DNA of 64,000 bases, from positions 9,061 through 73,060 of the forward strand of contig ML996695.1 in assembly GCA_010356995.1 (NCBI GenBank), given 5' to 3'. A program made the position numbers and the translations under genes. Origin of the DNA: Trichodelitschia bisporula. Taxonomy: Eukaryota > Ascomycota > Dothideomycetes > Phaeotrichales > Phaeotrichaceae. The notes under the pieces were generated by a model. It was not told where the DNA came from, made no database searches, and saw only the letters and a list, made by a program, of their open reading frames with translations. Of this stretch, positions 47,750 through 58,913 are shown piece by piece. Each line of letters opens with the position of its first letter. Position 1 is the first letter of the stretch.

Positions 47750-48640
47750 TTCCATGATATGACATGTGCGATCATCTCCTCCCGAACACAGCGTGCCGAG
47801 TTGCCGGTGTCCGCTGTGTACCAGTCATCGATGACGTAGGTGTGGTAGGGTGCGGGTCGGAATACTCTCGGCCTGAGCTACTCGTACACGCAATGAAATA
47901 CCCGTACTGAATTGTCAGCTCTCGAAGGGTAACGGTTCTCCCGCTTACCTCCAGCCATCAATTACTCGCCCACCACTTCCATCACTAGCTGCGCTCCTCT
48001 CTCACACTCATTGTACGGCACGTGCCATCATCTCCTCCCGAGCCCAGCGTGCCGTGTTTTCGCCGTGCGTACGCTCTTCCTTCATGTTCCCGTGCTTCAA
48101 GTACATAGAGCCGACCTGGAACCGTTAGCACCTGCCGTCCGAGGCCTGCAGGATTTGGGACAAATGCAAGTACCAACGGTACTTGGCCGGCTCCGTATGC
48201 TTGAAGCACGGGAGCATGAAGGTAGAGCGTACAGACGACGAAAACTCGGCACACTGGGTTCGGAACCTTCGCCAATACATGCTCAAGTCCCCCAAGGGCC
48301 GTGTTCAAGGCTTCATACTTGTGTCTGTTACACGCTGGCAGAGCCTCTTCAACGCCATGCAGTTCGTTGGATGGTTTTCAGCAATGTGGCACGCTGGGTT
48401 CGGGAGGAGATGATCTTATGTGCAGAGCGGGCGGGGTGAGATTTTTATAGCGTCTGTCACGACGGCACTTCACAAGTGAATCTGATGTATCCAGTTGCAG
48501 TCTGTGCCGTAACAATATATCAACGACTTCCATCGTTTAGCGCCGCATCAGCAATACGCTCTATTGTCTTTCAATCCCTCTTGTCCGACCACTGTACACA
48601 CTGGAGGCATATATATCGCGCGTTTCCATCAGTCTCCGGG
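47750..48640. other. Repeat-bearing intergenic region
   Basis: It holds the near-palindrome at 48037-48262 and related sequence copies at about 47763-47803 (direct) and 48378-48424 (inverted), all sharing ATCATCTCCTCCCGA followed by CAGCGTGCC. No protein-coding gene supported; the open frames on the two strands are products of the palindrome. Confidence 0.6.
48037..48262. repeat. Near-palindromic inverted repeat, two ~90-bp arms
   Basis: Arm 1 (48037-48126) is the reverse complement of arm 2 (48175-48262) apart from scattered, mostly transition differences; the spacer is 48 bp. Shared blocks include CCCGTGCTTCAAG and TACGCTCT. As a result, both strands encode nearly the same peptide (MLEAREHEGRAY-RRK-GTLGS). 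Confidence 0.85.
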
Positions 48641-48780
48641 GTCATAATGCCTCCGGCTCTCCGGGACCGGCAGTGGCGATTGCCTCCGGACGACTTCTTT
48701 GCCGGCGACCTGCTACAACGGAAGAGTTCTATACCGGATGATGCGATGGCTGTGGACAAATCGGCAAGGTCACGGTAAAG

Positions 48781-49330
48781 GCGGTGACCAAAGGGATGAC
48801 GCAGGAGATAAGGACCGAGAACCTCCTCAACCTTGCGGCTCTGGACGCGATAGTTTGGCGACGCACTTATATACGCTCTTTGTGGATATGCGACCGAGCT
48901 ATCAACATATCAACCGAAATCTTGAATTACGGTAAGTACAATCTCGGAGTGCTGAAGAGGCCTGACCGAAGTCGGATATATGCAGCCGCCCAGGCGGGCC
49001 ATGTGCAGAGCCCGGGGATGTGAAGTCCCGCATGAGGCAGTTGAAGGACAACTGGTATGAAACCCTTCTGGAAAATTGGGACCTCCGCGCGGAGCTTGTC
49101 AACGAGCGTGCGCATTTCAAAGCGGAGATGGATAAGAAGGCCCGAGAATATAACGAGAGTTTGACAACGCCGCCCGTTCCGCCTCACGGTGGTACTGCAA
49201 AGATATAGCCTTTGCGAACGAACACGCGGGCAATTTCAAGCGTGCGGCCGTCTCAATGATCGCCTTGCTCGACATTATTTAAGCTGATGCCCAGCGACTC
49301 CGGGAGACGGACCAGTGGATGCAACACGAG
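48781..49330 (+). pseudogene. Decayed coiled-coil gene, copy 1
   Basis: Readable blocks are KDNWYETLLENWDLRAELVN (about 49040-49100), HFKAEMDKKAREYNESL, ASRWYCKDIAFANE (about 49180-49220) and RLRETDQWMQHELADAR (about 49290-49345). Stops and frame changes lie between them. Its blocks line up in order with those of the neighbouring copy at 49493-50798, for example WYCKDIAFA with WFSKELTFA. The protein was probably a long coiled coil of unknown role. Confidence 0.45.
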
Positions 49331-49492
49331 CTTGCCGATGCGCGCAAAGGAAGCGATTCACCAGTCTGCGAATCTGAATAAATGGAAACTTCATCATTGT
49401 TCGAATTCACACTCCTCTTCCAACACCACATCCCTCTTGCATTCTTCTACCTTCACGCGGAAAGATACCTCTGCTTCTCTCCGTATTCACCA

Positions 49493-50798
49493 TGGATTCC
49501 AGCAAGGAGTCTTCAGGCTTGGGTGATGGCCGCAAAGGTCAAACCACTGTCCTTCAGTGGATGCGCGAGTTAGAGCAACAACTGAGCGAGCAGGGTCAAC
49601 CCCTTTCACACCTGACCGCGAAGCTCGCGGAGGCCGGGTCCCAGCTGAGGGATCTGAAGGCGAAGAGCTGCGCCGTCCTTACGGACAATTGAGACCTCCG
49701 GGTGAAGCTTAACGATCAGGACGCGCAACACAAGGCGGAGATAAAGGAGAAGGACGAGTCCCATAGGCGGAAGTTTCAGCAACAGTGCGAAGACGCTGCA
49801 CACTGGTTCTCTAAGGAGTTGACTTTTGCGCAGCGATGCACGCACAGTTACAGGAAGAAATACCTCGATCTCCTCCACGACCTCGATAATTCCCAGCAAG
49901 AGGTGTATAAACTCCAGGACACCAATGAGCAACTCCGGAAGAGCAATGAGATGCTCAAACGCGGGTTTGTCGCTATTCATTAGCAGTGGTGTCAACACTT
50001 GGAGCAGAAGCAGCAGCTTGAGCTCCTGCTCAAGGAGTCATATCAGAACCGGGAGCGGACGCGTGAGCTTGAGCTTGAGCTTGCCGAGATACGGAAGGAA
50101 GCGAAATACCAATCTATCAGTCTGAATACGAAGCTCATCATGGCTCAGCGGACGGCGCGCCACCATTACTCCATGCTAGTCCAATCTCACGGGGAAGCCA
50201 CTTTCTACCAGGAGATGGCCTCAAGCGCTCAAGGCAACATTCAAGCTGCTCAGGAGATGGTCGGCCTAGGCAAGCCCGGTGAAAGTGCACATTGGCTAGA
50301 AGTACTTGCGGCGCAGATGCGCAGATGCGGGAGCTGGCCGAGTTGAGACAAGCCGTCGGCACAAAGCCGTAGAACAAATCCGTACCGGACACAAATGTCA
50401 GCAAGGAGCGTCAAATGGATCTCGACAAGCAGGGCGACGACGAACTCGCTCAGCACGCCAGCACCGGGCTCGGTCGGGAGGACAATACGGCGCTCGCTCC
50501 GGATGACCATGGGCCTATCCAGAAGGACCAGGATGTTTTCATTCAACAGAACTTCAGCGGACACAACCAGCAAGGCAGCAGCGATCTCATCCAGGTAAGC
50601 AACAGCGAGCACGGCCAGCGGGACATCACTGATTTAGGGCAGCAGGGCAACACCGGTTTTCGTCAGCGGAGCAACAGCGGGGTTATTCAGGAGAACGTGG
50701 TTATTTCCTTTCTGAAGTCAAAGAGCGAGCAAGAAGCAACAGCTATGCAGCGTGGAATTGTCCAGAGTACAGGTGCCATTTACGGGACGAGTACGTAG
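49493..50798 (+). pseudogene. Decayed coiled-coil gene, copy 2
   Basis: The longest readable member starts MDSSKESSGLGDGRKGQ at 49493 and continues as strong heptad sequence (LRDLKAKS, DLRVKLNDQDAQHKAEIKEK, WFSKELTFAQRCTHSYRKK, LQDTNEQLRKSNEMLKRG, ERTRELELELAEIRKEAKYQ). It ends in a Gln/Asn-rich tail with a loose QGNxGxxQ pattern (about 50415-50798). In-frame stops near 49690 and 49981, and a frame change near 50335, interrupt it without intron signals. No homologous domain recognised; a structural or motor-adaptor-like coiled coil is possible. Confidence 0.45.
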
Positions 50799-50901
50799 CG
50801 AACTTAGTGAAAATGAGGAGCATGAATGTTTGACATGCATACATCAACCGGTCGTGCCCTACCTTATGTCTCAATGCCCTAGTAGCCATTGTACCTTTCC
50901 A

Positions 50902-51899
50902 TTACCTACCCGTACGCGCATGGATCAATTTCCACACCCTGTCTTCATCGGGGCAATAAGCCTGGTGGGGCGGGTCACCGCAGTGGCCACACCGGCTGCT
51001 TAGGTCTGTCCCCCCTGGGAGTGTTGAAACAACAGCGCGGAGCTGTACAGGGCAAGTGGCAGTAACGTGTCCCGGAATTCCACAGTAGTAGCACTCGAGA
51101 CATTTGAATGAAGCCAGATGACGTGCCAGTCCGCACTTCCCCGCGGAGTGAGGTGGCTTGCGATGAAGATGACACCGCATCCTGGAAGAGCCTTCGGCAT
51201 GTTGCCCTTTCGTATGAGGAGAGGCAGTGTCGGCCGGGGGAGTCTGGATTCCGGCAGACCGATGGCGCTTGTTGGCGCTTTTCAGCAGAGGGGCTTGCAC
51301 TCCGCTTGTGGGTGGCCGCCGGAACAGCCTTCTCTTCACCACGTAAAGCCTCAGTGGTGGGGCCGACGTTGTCCCTAGGAGCGCCAAACTTCTGAATGAC
51401 AGGAAGTAACTTGGCCAGCGACAGGTTGAGCTCCATCAATGGCTTCCCACCCTTGCATATTAGATTCGTGAGTGCCACATACATCGTTGTACGGTATGCT
51501 TTGTCAGGAACGGCTTCTCGAATCCGTGCAGTGTGCTACGGAGCTGGAGCACGTGGGTGCAGAATGCCGCGGTCTCCCCATCCTCCTTGTACTGCATGTT
51601 CTGGAGTTCGTTCACCAGCTTCCTCCGCTCTTCAACACCCAAGGCAGCATGCAGAAACGCCATGAGCTCGACGGCGCGAATGCAATGGTCGATGAGTGCC
51701 TTGGCCGGACCAGGAAGAGCCTCGCTGATCATAAGCCAAGTTTGCGCATCCTTCCGACTCCAGACTTTGTGTTGTATGGCGGAACTGCTTGGGAGATAAC
51801 GTCCAGGAGACCGTGAAGCTCCAGTTTGTCTTCAAGAGCAGCGCGCCATTGTGCGTAATTTTCCGCATTCAGCTTTGGAATCGCGGGATCGGCTTCCAT
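50902..51899 (-). mobile_element. Ty1/copia-like gag fossil with zinc knuckle
   Basis: Reading from 51899 leftwards, the N-terminal gag pattern IPKLNAENYAQWRAAL and KLELHGLLDVI is followed by the capsid-like helical part (LVNELQNMQYKEDGETAAF) and a CCHC zinc knuckle, CYYCGIPGHVTATC, near 51060-51100. This is the gag part of a Ty1/copia-family LTR retrotransposon. No protease, integrase or reverse transcriptase follows, and no LTR pair was found. It is broken, with several breaks, and treated as a fossil. Confidence 0.7.
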
Positions 51900-52365
51900 T
51901 GCGCTGGATCATGGTGAGCAACAACTGATATTCAACGAAACATAGCTACTAGCACCAAACGGCTTACCGCAATGGTTACAAGAGGGATATAAAGATACTG
52001 GCACTTTGTGCACGGTTGGCAAGGTCTAAGATTATCGGTTCTGAAAGAGTGAGACTGGAAGTCGGTCATTCAGATGATGAGCTGGTGGGGATTCGGAGTC
52101 GAGGGGTGGAGTTGAAAGTTAGCCAAGAAGCTATGGGCAGCCTTGTCGGGAAGCCACCACTGCGGGTTGAGTCTATCCTTGAGGGAGGTAATTGTTGCCA
52201 CCATCCCCGAGCATCGTACTGAGAAAGAGACCCCGATTGTCAGAGTCGGAGCTGCCAAGAAGCTCACTCGCACTTCCTCAATCCAGGCCTCGAGCTTCTC
52301 ACTTTCCATCTTCTCACTTTCCACCTCCTCGCACCCCTCGATTTCCTCACAGTGCCACACCAAAA
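51900..52365. other. Intergenic
   Basis: Flank of the gag fossil and leader of the next small gene. No LTR-like ends recognised. Confidence 0.4.
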
Positions 52366-52864
52366 ATGGAGCAAGGAAAGGTGGCACAGGTTTCCAAAAC
52401 TCCAAATCCAAAACATCCACAGCTCCAATCGACCATCAGCCAGCAATCCAACCAGTCCGTTCAAAATGTGAGTCTTCAGATCACCAACTGGACAGACGCA
52501 AAATTGACCGCAGCTAGGCTTCCAGCCGCACCCCCGCTCAGTAAGTGATACAGATCGTCTATCAACGCGGGCGGATCTCTAATTCTCAAGGTCCGCTGTG
52601 CTCCGCTTGATGAGTCAGTATCAGGCTGTTCGCAACGAAAACGAAGCTCTCAAAGCGCAGCTCGAGGCTGCCTGTGCCACTGTCGAACAGCATACCATGT
52701 TGATTCAGCAACAGCGCGACTACATGGAACAGCAACAAGCCTGGAGTGCGCAGCAAAGCTCCGAAATCATCAAGCTTACGACCCAGCGCGAAGCGGCGAA
52801 TATGGAGGTCGAAATCCTTCAAGGCATTGTCAGGGAGCATGAACAGCAGCAGCAACGGTTGTAG
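52366..52864 (+). CDS. Small Gln-rich coiled-coil protein, hypothetical
   Basis: Proposed exons 52366-52467 and 52619-52864 (115 aa). The 5' splice site GTGAGT is good. The 3' site follows TGAGTCAG, but the 151-nt intron is long for this window, so the model is uncertain. The product begins MEQGKVAQVSKTPNPKHPQL and, from about residue 35, is one coiled coil rich in Gln (RNENEALKAQLEAACATVEQ, QQQRDYMEQQQAW, LQGIVREHEQQQQ). It may be a fragment related to the decayed coiled-coil genes upstream. No function inferred. Confidence 0.35.
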
Positions 52865-53463
52865 TACTTGAAAATGCGATCAAGATCTTTGCGGGATGGC
52901 ACTAGTCAGAGGTAGTCACTAGATTATCCACTTGCCAAACGGTACAATGCATTTACCTATTGAACTCATGTTTTGTCTGCTCTCGAACAACAGCACTGAC
53001 CGCAAAACCGTGGCCAAACCCTCAGTAACACGGCAACCGAAGCGGGAGAGTCCTGAACCTCCTCACTCGCCGAAACGGCAGGGAAACCTATTGTCCGAAT
53101 TTGGGACTTCCCTCCCGACAAACATGGGATATGACCAAGCCAGTGGTAGGTAACAGGGGTTCTGCAGTTGTGGACCTGTGACTTACTCCTTGGTGGTTCA
53201 AACGCGTGGTGGAAGATGGGAAGACAAGCCCTTCGCAAGGCTGCCAAGTTTCAAGCCGGTCCCGATTGGCCAGCGCACAGGACATGGTGGGACAAAAGTC
53301 AGACGCGACCCACGCGGCAATGCGGTCGACCCCGGCCCCGACGCAACTGCGCGCCTCGTATAGATATTCCGTCCAAAGTCCCAAGGCAAAGAAGCGTGCA
53401 TCCGTAGCTCTAACCACCAACCGCCAAAAAGATATTGTCTCAAGCAAAAAGGGCAAAAGAATT
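52865..53463. other. Intergenic
   Basis: No gene supported. The right end holds the A-rich (T-rich on the minus strand) Pol III stop of tRNA-Glu. Confidence 0.4.
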
Positions 53464-53556
53464 TTCCGATACCGGGAATCGAACCCGGGCCTACCCGGCG
53501 CCGAAGCTAACTCTGGTGATGAGAGCGGGTGATCCTAACCACTAGACCATATCGGA
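53464..53556 (-). tRNA. tRNA-Glu(CTC) with intron, second copy
   Basis: Same mature sequence as 25025-25118: acceptor TCCGATA/TATCGGA and loop CTCTCA. Its intron (TCACCAGAGTTAGCTTCGGCG) is about one base shorter and differs in its first bases. T runs follow on the minus strand. Confidence 0.93.
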
Positions 53557-53695
53557 TTGCTTGATGGAAGTTTTGTCAGGTCATTATTAGTAATGTCGCT
53601 TTAACTTTCTTGCGCACAAATGCCAAAACCATCACCGTCATCACGCATCCACTCACGCCACAGTACGAGGTATGCATTCCTACATCCGTACTGCT
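53557..53695. other. Short spacer between tRNA-Glu and dynactin p62
   Basis: Nothing recognised. Confidence 0.4.
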
Positions 53696-55255
53696 CTACG
53701 AAACCCGTCCCACGCCACAGACACACCAGAACCCGACCTCTCTCTTCCCTGCCCCATCAAGGTCACCCCCCGCCTCGTACTCCACCCTCACAAAAACCGC
53801 AATCTCAAGCACCTCCCCCCTTACAGCATCGCCTGCAGGCACAACCTCAACCACAACGCCCACCCAATTCCTCCCCCGTTCCCACACCTTCCCCGCCTCC
53901 GGCACGCCCCCACCCCCCTGCGAACCCCCCCCTCCATCTCTCGCAAGCGCCTCATCCCACACATCCGTATTCGCCCCAACCTCAAACGCAGGACATAAGA
54001 TCGTGACTCTCGCCTTCACAGGCCCAGTCGTGTCCCGCGCCGTCGCCAGCGTCACCTTCACAGCATCAAAGAGCGGATTCGTTAGCGTAAGCACGAAATG
54101 GCTCGGCAGGAGTGGCTTCAGCGACGGGACCTCTGCGCCGAGCCCGCCGAGCCCACTCACAGCAGTTGCCCGCGCCTTCGCGCCTAGAGGCCGTAGTCCG
54201 ACGCGCGGCACGTTGCTCCCCGCGACAACGCGGATCTTGTACCGTGTAGTGCTGATCTTCGGCTCGGGCCGCGACAGCAGCGTCCGGCAGGCACGGCAGC
54301 GCTTCGCGCGCTTGGTGCGCAGCAGCGAGGCGACGGGGCGCGCATCGTCCACGAATCGCGCTTCCGTATTGATTGCCGCTTTGTCCCCGCCGAGGGTTCC
54401 CTCCCAGCCGCCGGCTGCGGTGCGCTTAATCGTGTCGAGTTCCGACTCGGGGTCGAAGAGGACGAGGCCGTCGGCAGGTGTAAGCGCTTCGCTCATGGGC
54501 TTTGGGCGTTGCCGCTTGAGTTTCTTGCCCGTAGAATATAGGTTTAGGAGTCGGGAGATGGAGTGCGGCGACGAGAAGGCTTGCTCGGCGAACGCGTGCC
54601 CCGGCGCGTCCACATCATGGGTGATTTGGTTCTTGTAGAAGGCATTCAGCGCGGTGAACACCTCGTCGCGGGTTTTTGGGTCGGGTTTCGGGCTCGATGC
54701 GCGCGAGAGGTCGGGGTCGGGGGTGTCGACGGGGGTGGAGGGTTCGGGACGCTTAGAACCAGAGAGCTGACCGGTGATGTTGTTTGGTTTGTCAAACTTG
54801 AGGTCTATATCTAGCGAGGACCAGGTGCAGTACGGACAAGTGAGGATGAAGGGCCCAGTGAGGGTTTCGGAGGTAGACTCCGGCGGGTCAAGAGGGTTGA
54901 CCGCGAGAGGCGCGGTGCACTGGGGGCAGTTGTAACAGCTGCGGGTGCACCTGAAGGTATTAGCGACGCGGTTGAGCTAGATCTCGACGTACTGATTGCC
55001 CTCGCTGCGGACCGTGCTACTCGGCACCTCGAACAGGCAGCTTGGGCAGTACCAACATACCACCTCCTCCGCTGTGCAGCGCGGACAGCGCACTTGGTGG
55101 CACTCGGTGCAATAGAGAAGGTGTTCCAGAGGGTACAATGAAAAGGCGGCGCGGGGAGAGGAAGGGTCGAAGGTGTCGTCTTGCTCAGGGAGTGTAGAGT
55201 CTGTCGGGTTGATGCACGGGCACGAGTAGTAGGTGTATGGAAATTGGGTCGCCAT
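53696..55255 (-). CDS. Dynactin subunit p62 (DCTN4 / RO-2 type)
   Basis: Pointed-end subunit of dynactin, the dynein activator for retrograde transport and nuclear migration along microtubules. Exons 55255-54993 and 54950-53696; the 42-nt intron starts GTACGT; 505 aa. The N-terminus holds a run of Cys pairs expected of the zinc-binding head: CPC, YCTEC, RCPRC, CWYCPSC. Splicing then gives SEGNQCTRSCYNCPQC, and TCPYCTWSSLDIDL follows. A middle region (FTALNAFYKNQ) and a second Cys pair (RCRACRTLL) follow, then the beta-rich C-terminal domain ending CVCGVGRVS. A second copy of the head is not present, so the gene is single and looks whole. In Neurospora the orthologue is ro-2. Confidence 0.9.
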
Positions 55256-56511
55256 GGTGGAGAGGATCGTGGTGAAGTCGCGCGTGGACGGGATCTAGCT
55301 GTCGCGTACGGTGATGCTGGATCTGGGGATCATTGCGGCGTTCGAATGCGGAGCTCGACTGGCATACGAAAAGGGGCTCAAGGGGACGCGATGGGAGCTG
55401 GGGCTGCGTTGTTGGCGAGGAGCTGGTGGGGGGGAGGTTGTGACCGTAGTTTGGGCGCAGAAGGTGCAAGCATCACGGTCGATCCAAACAGGAGCGACAT
55501 CGGGTCACTCCACAACTTCCGCACACTGTGCGATGCGGGTAACGGACTAATTCTATCTGCTGCATCAGAGACTGATTGTCATTCGATTCGGCATTCGGCC
55601 ATGAATAACCTATTTCCGTCCCAGGCGTCTCCATCGTTATTGTCGCAGACTTCATGAACAGCCCCAGGTGCGACACGTACCCACAACCTCCGTTTGCACT
55701 CTAAAAAGTGTGTCGCTCGATTCAGGACATGATCTTCCTGCAGTCAGCCGAATTTGGCAATCCGAGAGTGCATGGCTGGTTTGTTGCACTTTATTTGAAG
55801 CATTTGATCACGCCCTAAAATTCAAGCCCGGAATGTAGTTGAAGACATAATCAACCTTAACTCGACTTCCACTCCAACACCTCCCGGAATCGAGAATGGC
55901 CTGAACGGTCCCTAAATCGATACTATACTGTCCTGCAGCATGGGCAGACACTCTTGCGTTTATTCCGAGTAGTCCGACGACGTCAAAGGTATTCGTTGTC
56001 GCGACATCGCGGAATGCCGACAGTGGACGAGCAACAACATCACGGCAGGGAACGACGGTGGGCAGGCACGATCGGCATGCAACGCAAGAAAATCTCGGAG
56101 AAAGATGATGAGGCACGATAGACATGAACGGCGAGTGCATGAACTGATGTTCCCCAGCGCGGATGGACCGAGAACGATGTGGAAAAGAAGACAAAGCAGC
56201 TAATAGAGTCCAGTGCCGCGAAGCCATTCCGAACAGCCAAAATACTCAAACCTCATTCGACAAAGCAAATTGAAACGTCACAGCAACAGCAGCTTTTCTC
56301 ATGGTCAATTACTCATCACCGCTCGCTCAACAGTCAAACATGTTCAATTCTCCAAACCATCTAAACCCGCCTCCCCACACCATTACTAGCTACGAAGTCC
56401 ACCCAAGAAACGAATACCCGACCAACCAAGACATCATGTTCATGAACAAGCCCGGCTCCGTGCAACGGGGGACCGGCATGCGCCCGAGCTGGCCAAAGCA
56501 CCGTAAGGCGC
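55256..56511. other. Intergenic
   Basis: No gene supported between dynactin p62 and the GPI-anchored protein; short frames only. Confidence 0.45.
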
Positions 56512-57245
56512 TTACAGAAGAAGAGCAGCAAGGGCACCCGCGCCAGCGGCCAGGACACCTGCCTGGACGTTGGACGCAGCGCCAGTGAACTGCGTGTACG
56601 GCTTGACGGGCGAGCTGGAACATGTTAGCGACATTCAAATCAGCAGGATTAGAAAACTCACCCGGTGCCGTAGCTGATGGGAGCAGTGCCCGACGGCTTG
56701 TAGCCGGAGGCGGGGCCGGACGGGTACACCGGCTTCACCGGGAGCGAGACGGGGGCGCTCGGCTTGCTTCCGCCGGTGACGGTCACGGTGTAGGTGGTAG
56801 TGTAGTCGGAGCAAGTCGCCGGGACCAGGGCCTTCACGGGGAGCGAGGGGGAGGCGCTGGGGGTGACGGTGATGACATAGGTCGTGGTGACGGGGACCTT
56901 GGTGGTGTAGGTCTTGACGGTCGAGGACTCGGTCACGGTCTTGCACAGATCGGTGTAGATGGTCGAGGTGATGGTCTTGGTGGTGTACACGAAGGACTTC
57001 TTGACCGACGACGAAGAGGCCTTGGCCGAAGACGACGGGTAGTAGTAAACCGCAGACGACGACGACTTGGGGTAGGCATAGACCGAAGACGACGACTTGG
57101 GGTAGTAAGGCGCAGACGACGACGCAGGCGGGTCGTAGTAAACGGCGCTGCTGGAGCTGGGCTTGACCGGGGGAGCAGACCAGTCGTCACCGTACGCAAC
57201 GGAGGCAGCGGCCGCGCTGATGAACATGAGAGGAGTGAACTTCAT
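56512..57245 (-). CDS. Ser/Thr-rich GPI-anchored cell-wall protein
   Basis: Exons 57245-56662 and 56614-56512 (47-nt intron); 228 aa. Signal peptide MKFTPLMFISAAAASVAYG. The mature N-terminal part alternates Pro/Tyr with Ser runs (YYPKSSSSVYAYPKSSSS, about residues 28-80). A Thr-rich segment with TTKTITSTIYTDLCKTVTES and PATCSDYTTTYTVTVTG follows; its two cysteines probably form a disulphide. The second exon supplies a GPI-attachment signal: small residues GAASN, then VQAGVLAAGAGALAALLL at the very end. The dense Ser/Thr suggests heavy O-mannosylation. This is a common fungal wall-protein layout; the exact role is unknown. Confidence 0.85.
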
Positions 57246-58913
57246 TTTGACTGAGGGGGTGGTTGGTTGGTGGATTAGATTAAAGACAGTAAAAGTTGGA
57301 TGCGTTGGTTTCGTTGAACGAATGGACGACCGAAGTCAACAGTAGATGCAGATGAAGATTGAGTGAGTTGGTGGAGAGAAGAACATACCGAAGGGAGCGG
57401 CGCCGCCTTTATCACTGAGCGGGAGATTAGCTCGACAACGGTCGTACGGACCGCATGCGGCTGGCAAAAGCAGCGGCGGGTCTCCTGAATCCCTATCGCC
57501 CTGTCGGATGGGCGTGGCATCTGGCAGGGGGGTAGGGGTTGCGCGCGGGAGGAGGCTGTGAACGGCACGCGCGAGAGGTCCGCCTCCCAGCGCCGCCTCG
57601 TATATTGGAAATTGAGGGGAACATGACTGGAGGAGCTTGCATCTGGCATGTCGATTTTGCATCCATTTGCCTTCACGCCTGTCTTGCACGATGTGTGGGG
57701 AGCTTGTAGTTCTAGTCCGTGGATCGTGAGCCAACTGTGGGATGCGGGGTCTAGTCGAGCGGATGTCCGTAGTTCGCTGGCTAGTTTGTCCTGGCAATGA
57801 TGGCCCGCGAAGCTACAGCGGACTCTCGTCCGGAGTGAAAAGCTCCAAGACGACGGCGTTGCGGCCAACTCTCTGAGCTGGCTCTTCGCTACTTCATACT
57901 GCCCAAAGCGGGTTAGCCAGGGGGGAGAGGCGGCAGGTGCCAAGGTAATGCCAAGTCTTTGCAAAGCTTGGGCGCGTTGTCGAGGGCTCACCGCCGCCCC
58001 TGTGGCTGATCGTGGGAATTGGCTGCTTTGAGCTCTTTGAATGTGGAGCCGCGCTTGAGGTTGTGCTGTCTGGTCTAGTGACCGCTAGTTGCTGACAAGT
58101 GAATTTGCCTTGCGTGCATTGGTGCCGTCATTGTCTGCTACTGCCATGGTATGATATTCAGCCCAGTGTTCCTCTGCTTCCTTCGTGAATCCATCAGCTT
58201 AGGCGCGAAATGAACGCGTCAAAATTGGCCTCATCCGCCAAGATACAGTGTGTGGACCGCCGTAAGCATGCAGCGCAACCCGTCAGCCCGTACCGTTGCT
58301 GCGCGGATCCACCTACCCAACGGCGGCGTAGTCGAAACAACAAACAGTGTTTCCTCCTTGGCTGTTCCTGCATGCGCGCCTGCGTCCCGCACCCTGACCT
58401 GGTCTAGCCAGGCCTGCTCGCTGCAAATCCCCTGCCGGTCGGTGTTTCATTGGACGCAAAGCTCGGCGCTCATTTGTTGTGCCGCGCGCATTTGTGGGGT
58501 GGACGAATGACCGAGCCGGGGCGTTCTGCGGGCGGAAAACGACAATGAGGTGAGCGGACCCGGTCGCGGCGTGGTGACAACGGTAATGTCTCCTTGTCCC
58601 TGAGCTCCGAATTGTACTGCAACATCGAGGCTTCTATGGCGGGATCCTGACGTCAAGGTGCGCGCTCGGGCTATCTCCACCACATCCGCAATTAGCAACG
58701 CGGCATGCCGCCTTGTTTCTGGACTTGCGATGGCGCTGTGGCGCTGACAAGTCGCCGGTTGCTAAGGTTATCAGACAACGAAGGATATCGGGCGGGCTCC
58801 GCTTTGATAACAGTGAGCCATCCACGGCTAGAGATCCGAAGACTGCACAAAGCAGACAGCCGCAGAGTGCGGTGTAACGGCGCACCGCTACAGCTCCTCA
58901 AGCTTACTGACCT
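57246..58913. other. Intergenic, upstream of the wall-protein gene
   Basis: A 5' leader and promoter on the minus strand are expected in the first few hundred bases. The longer minus-strand frame at 57275-57991 has no domain and was not accepted. Nothing else recognised. Confidence 0.45.

Noticed and set aside
48011-48439. 142-codon frame and its minus-strand partner at 47985-48308.
   Set aside because: Both are produced by the palindrome (nearly the same peptide from both strands) and have no gene-like start or domain.
53610-54638. 342-codon plus-strand frame opposite dynactin p62.
   Set aside because: Shadow of the minus-strand gene, which has conserved Cys motifs and a splice junction that restores the family sequence.
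57275-57991. 238-codon minus-strand frame upstream of the GPI-anchored protein.
   Set aside because: No recognisable domain; it covers the likely promoter and leader of the wall-protein gene, and its composition is not gene-like.
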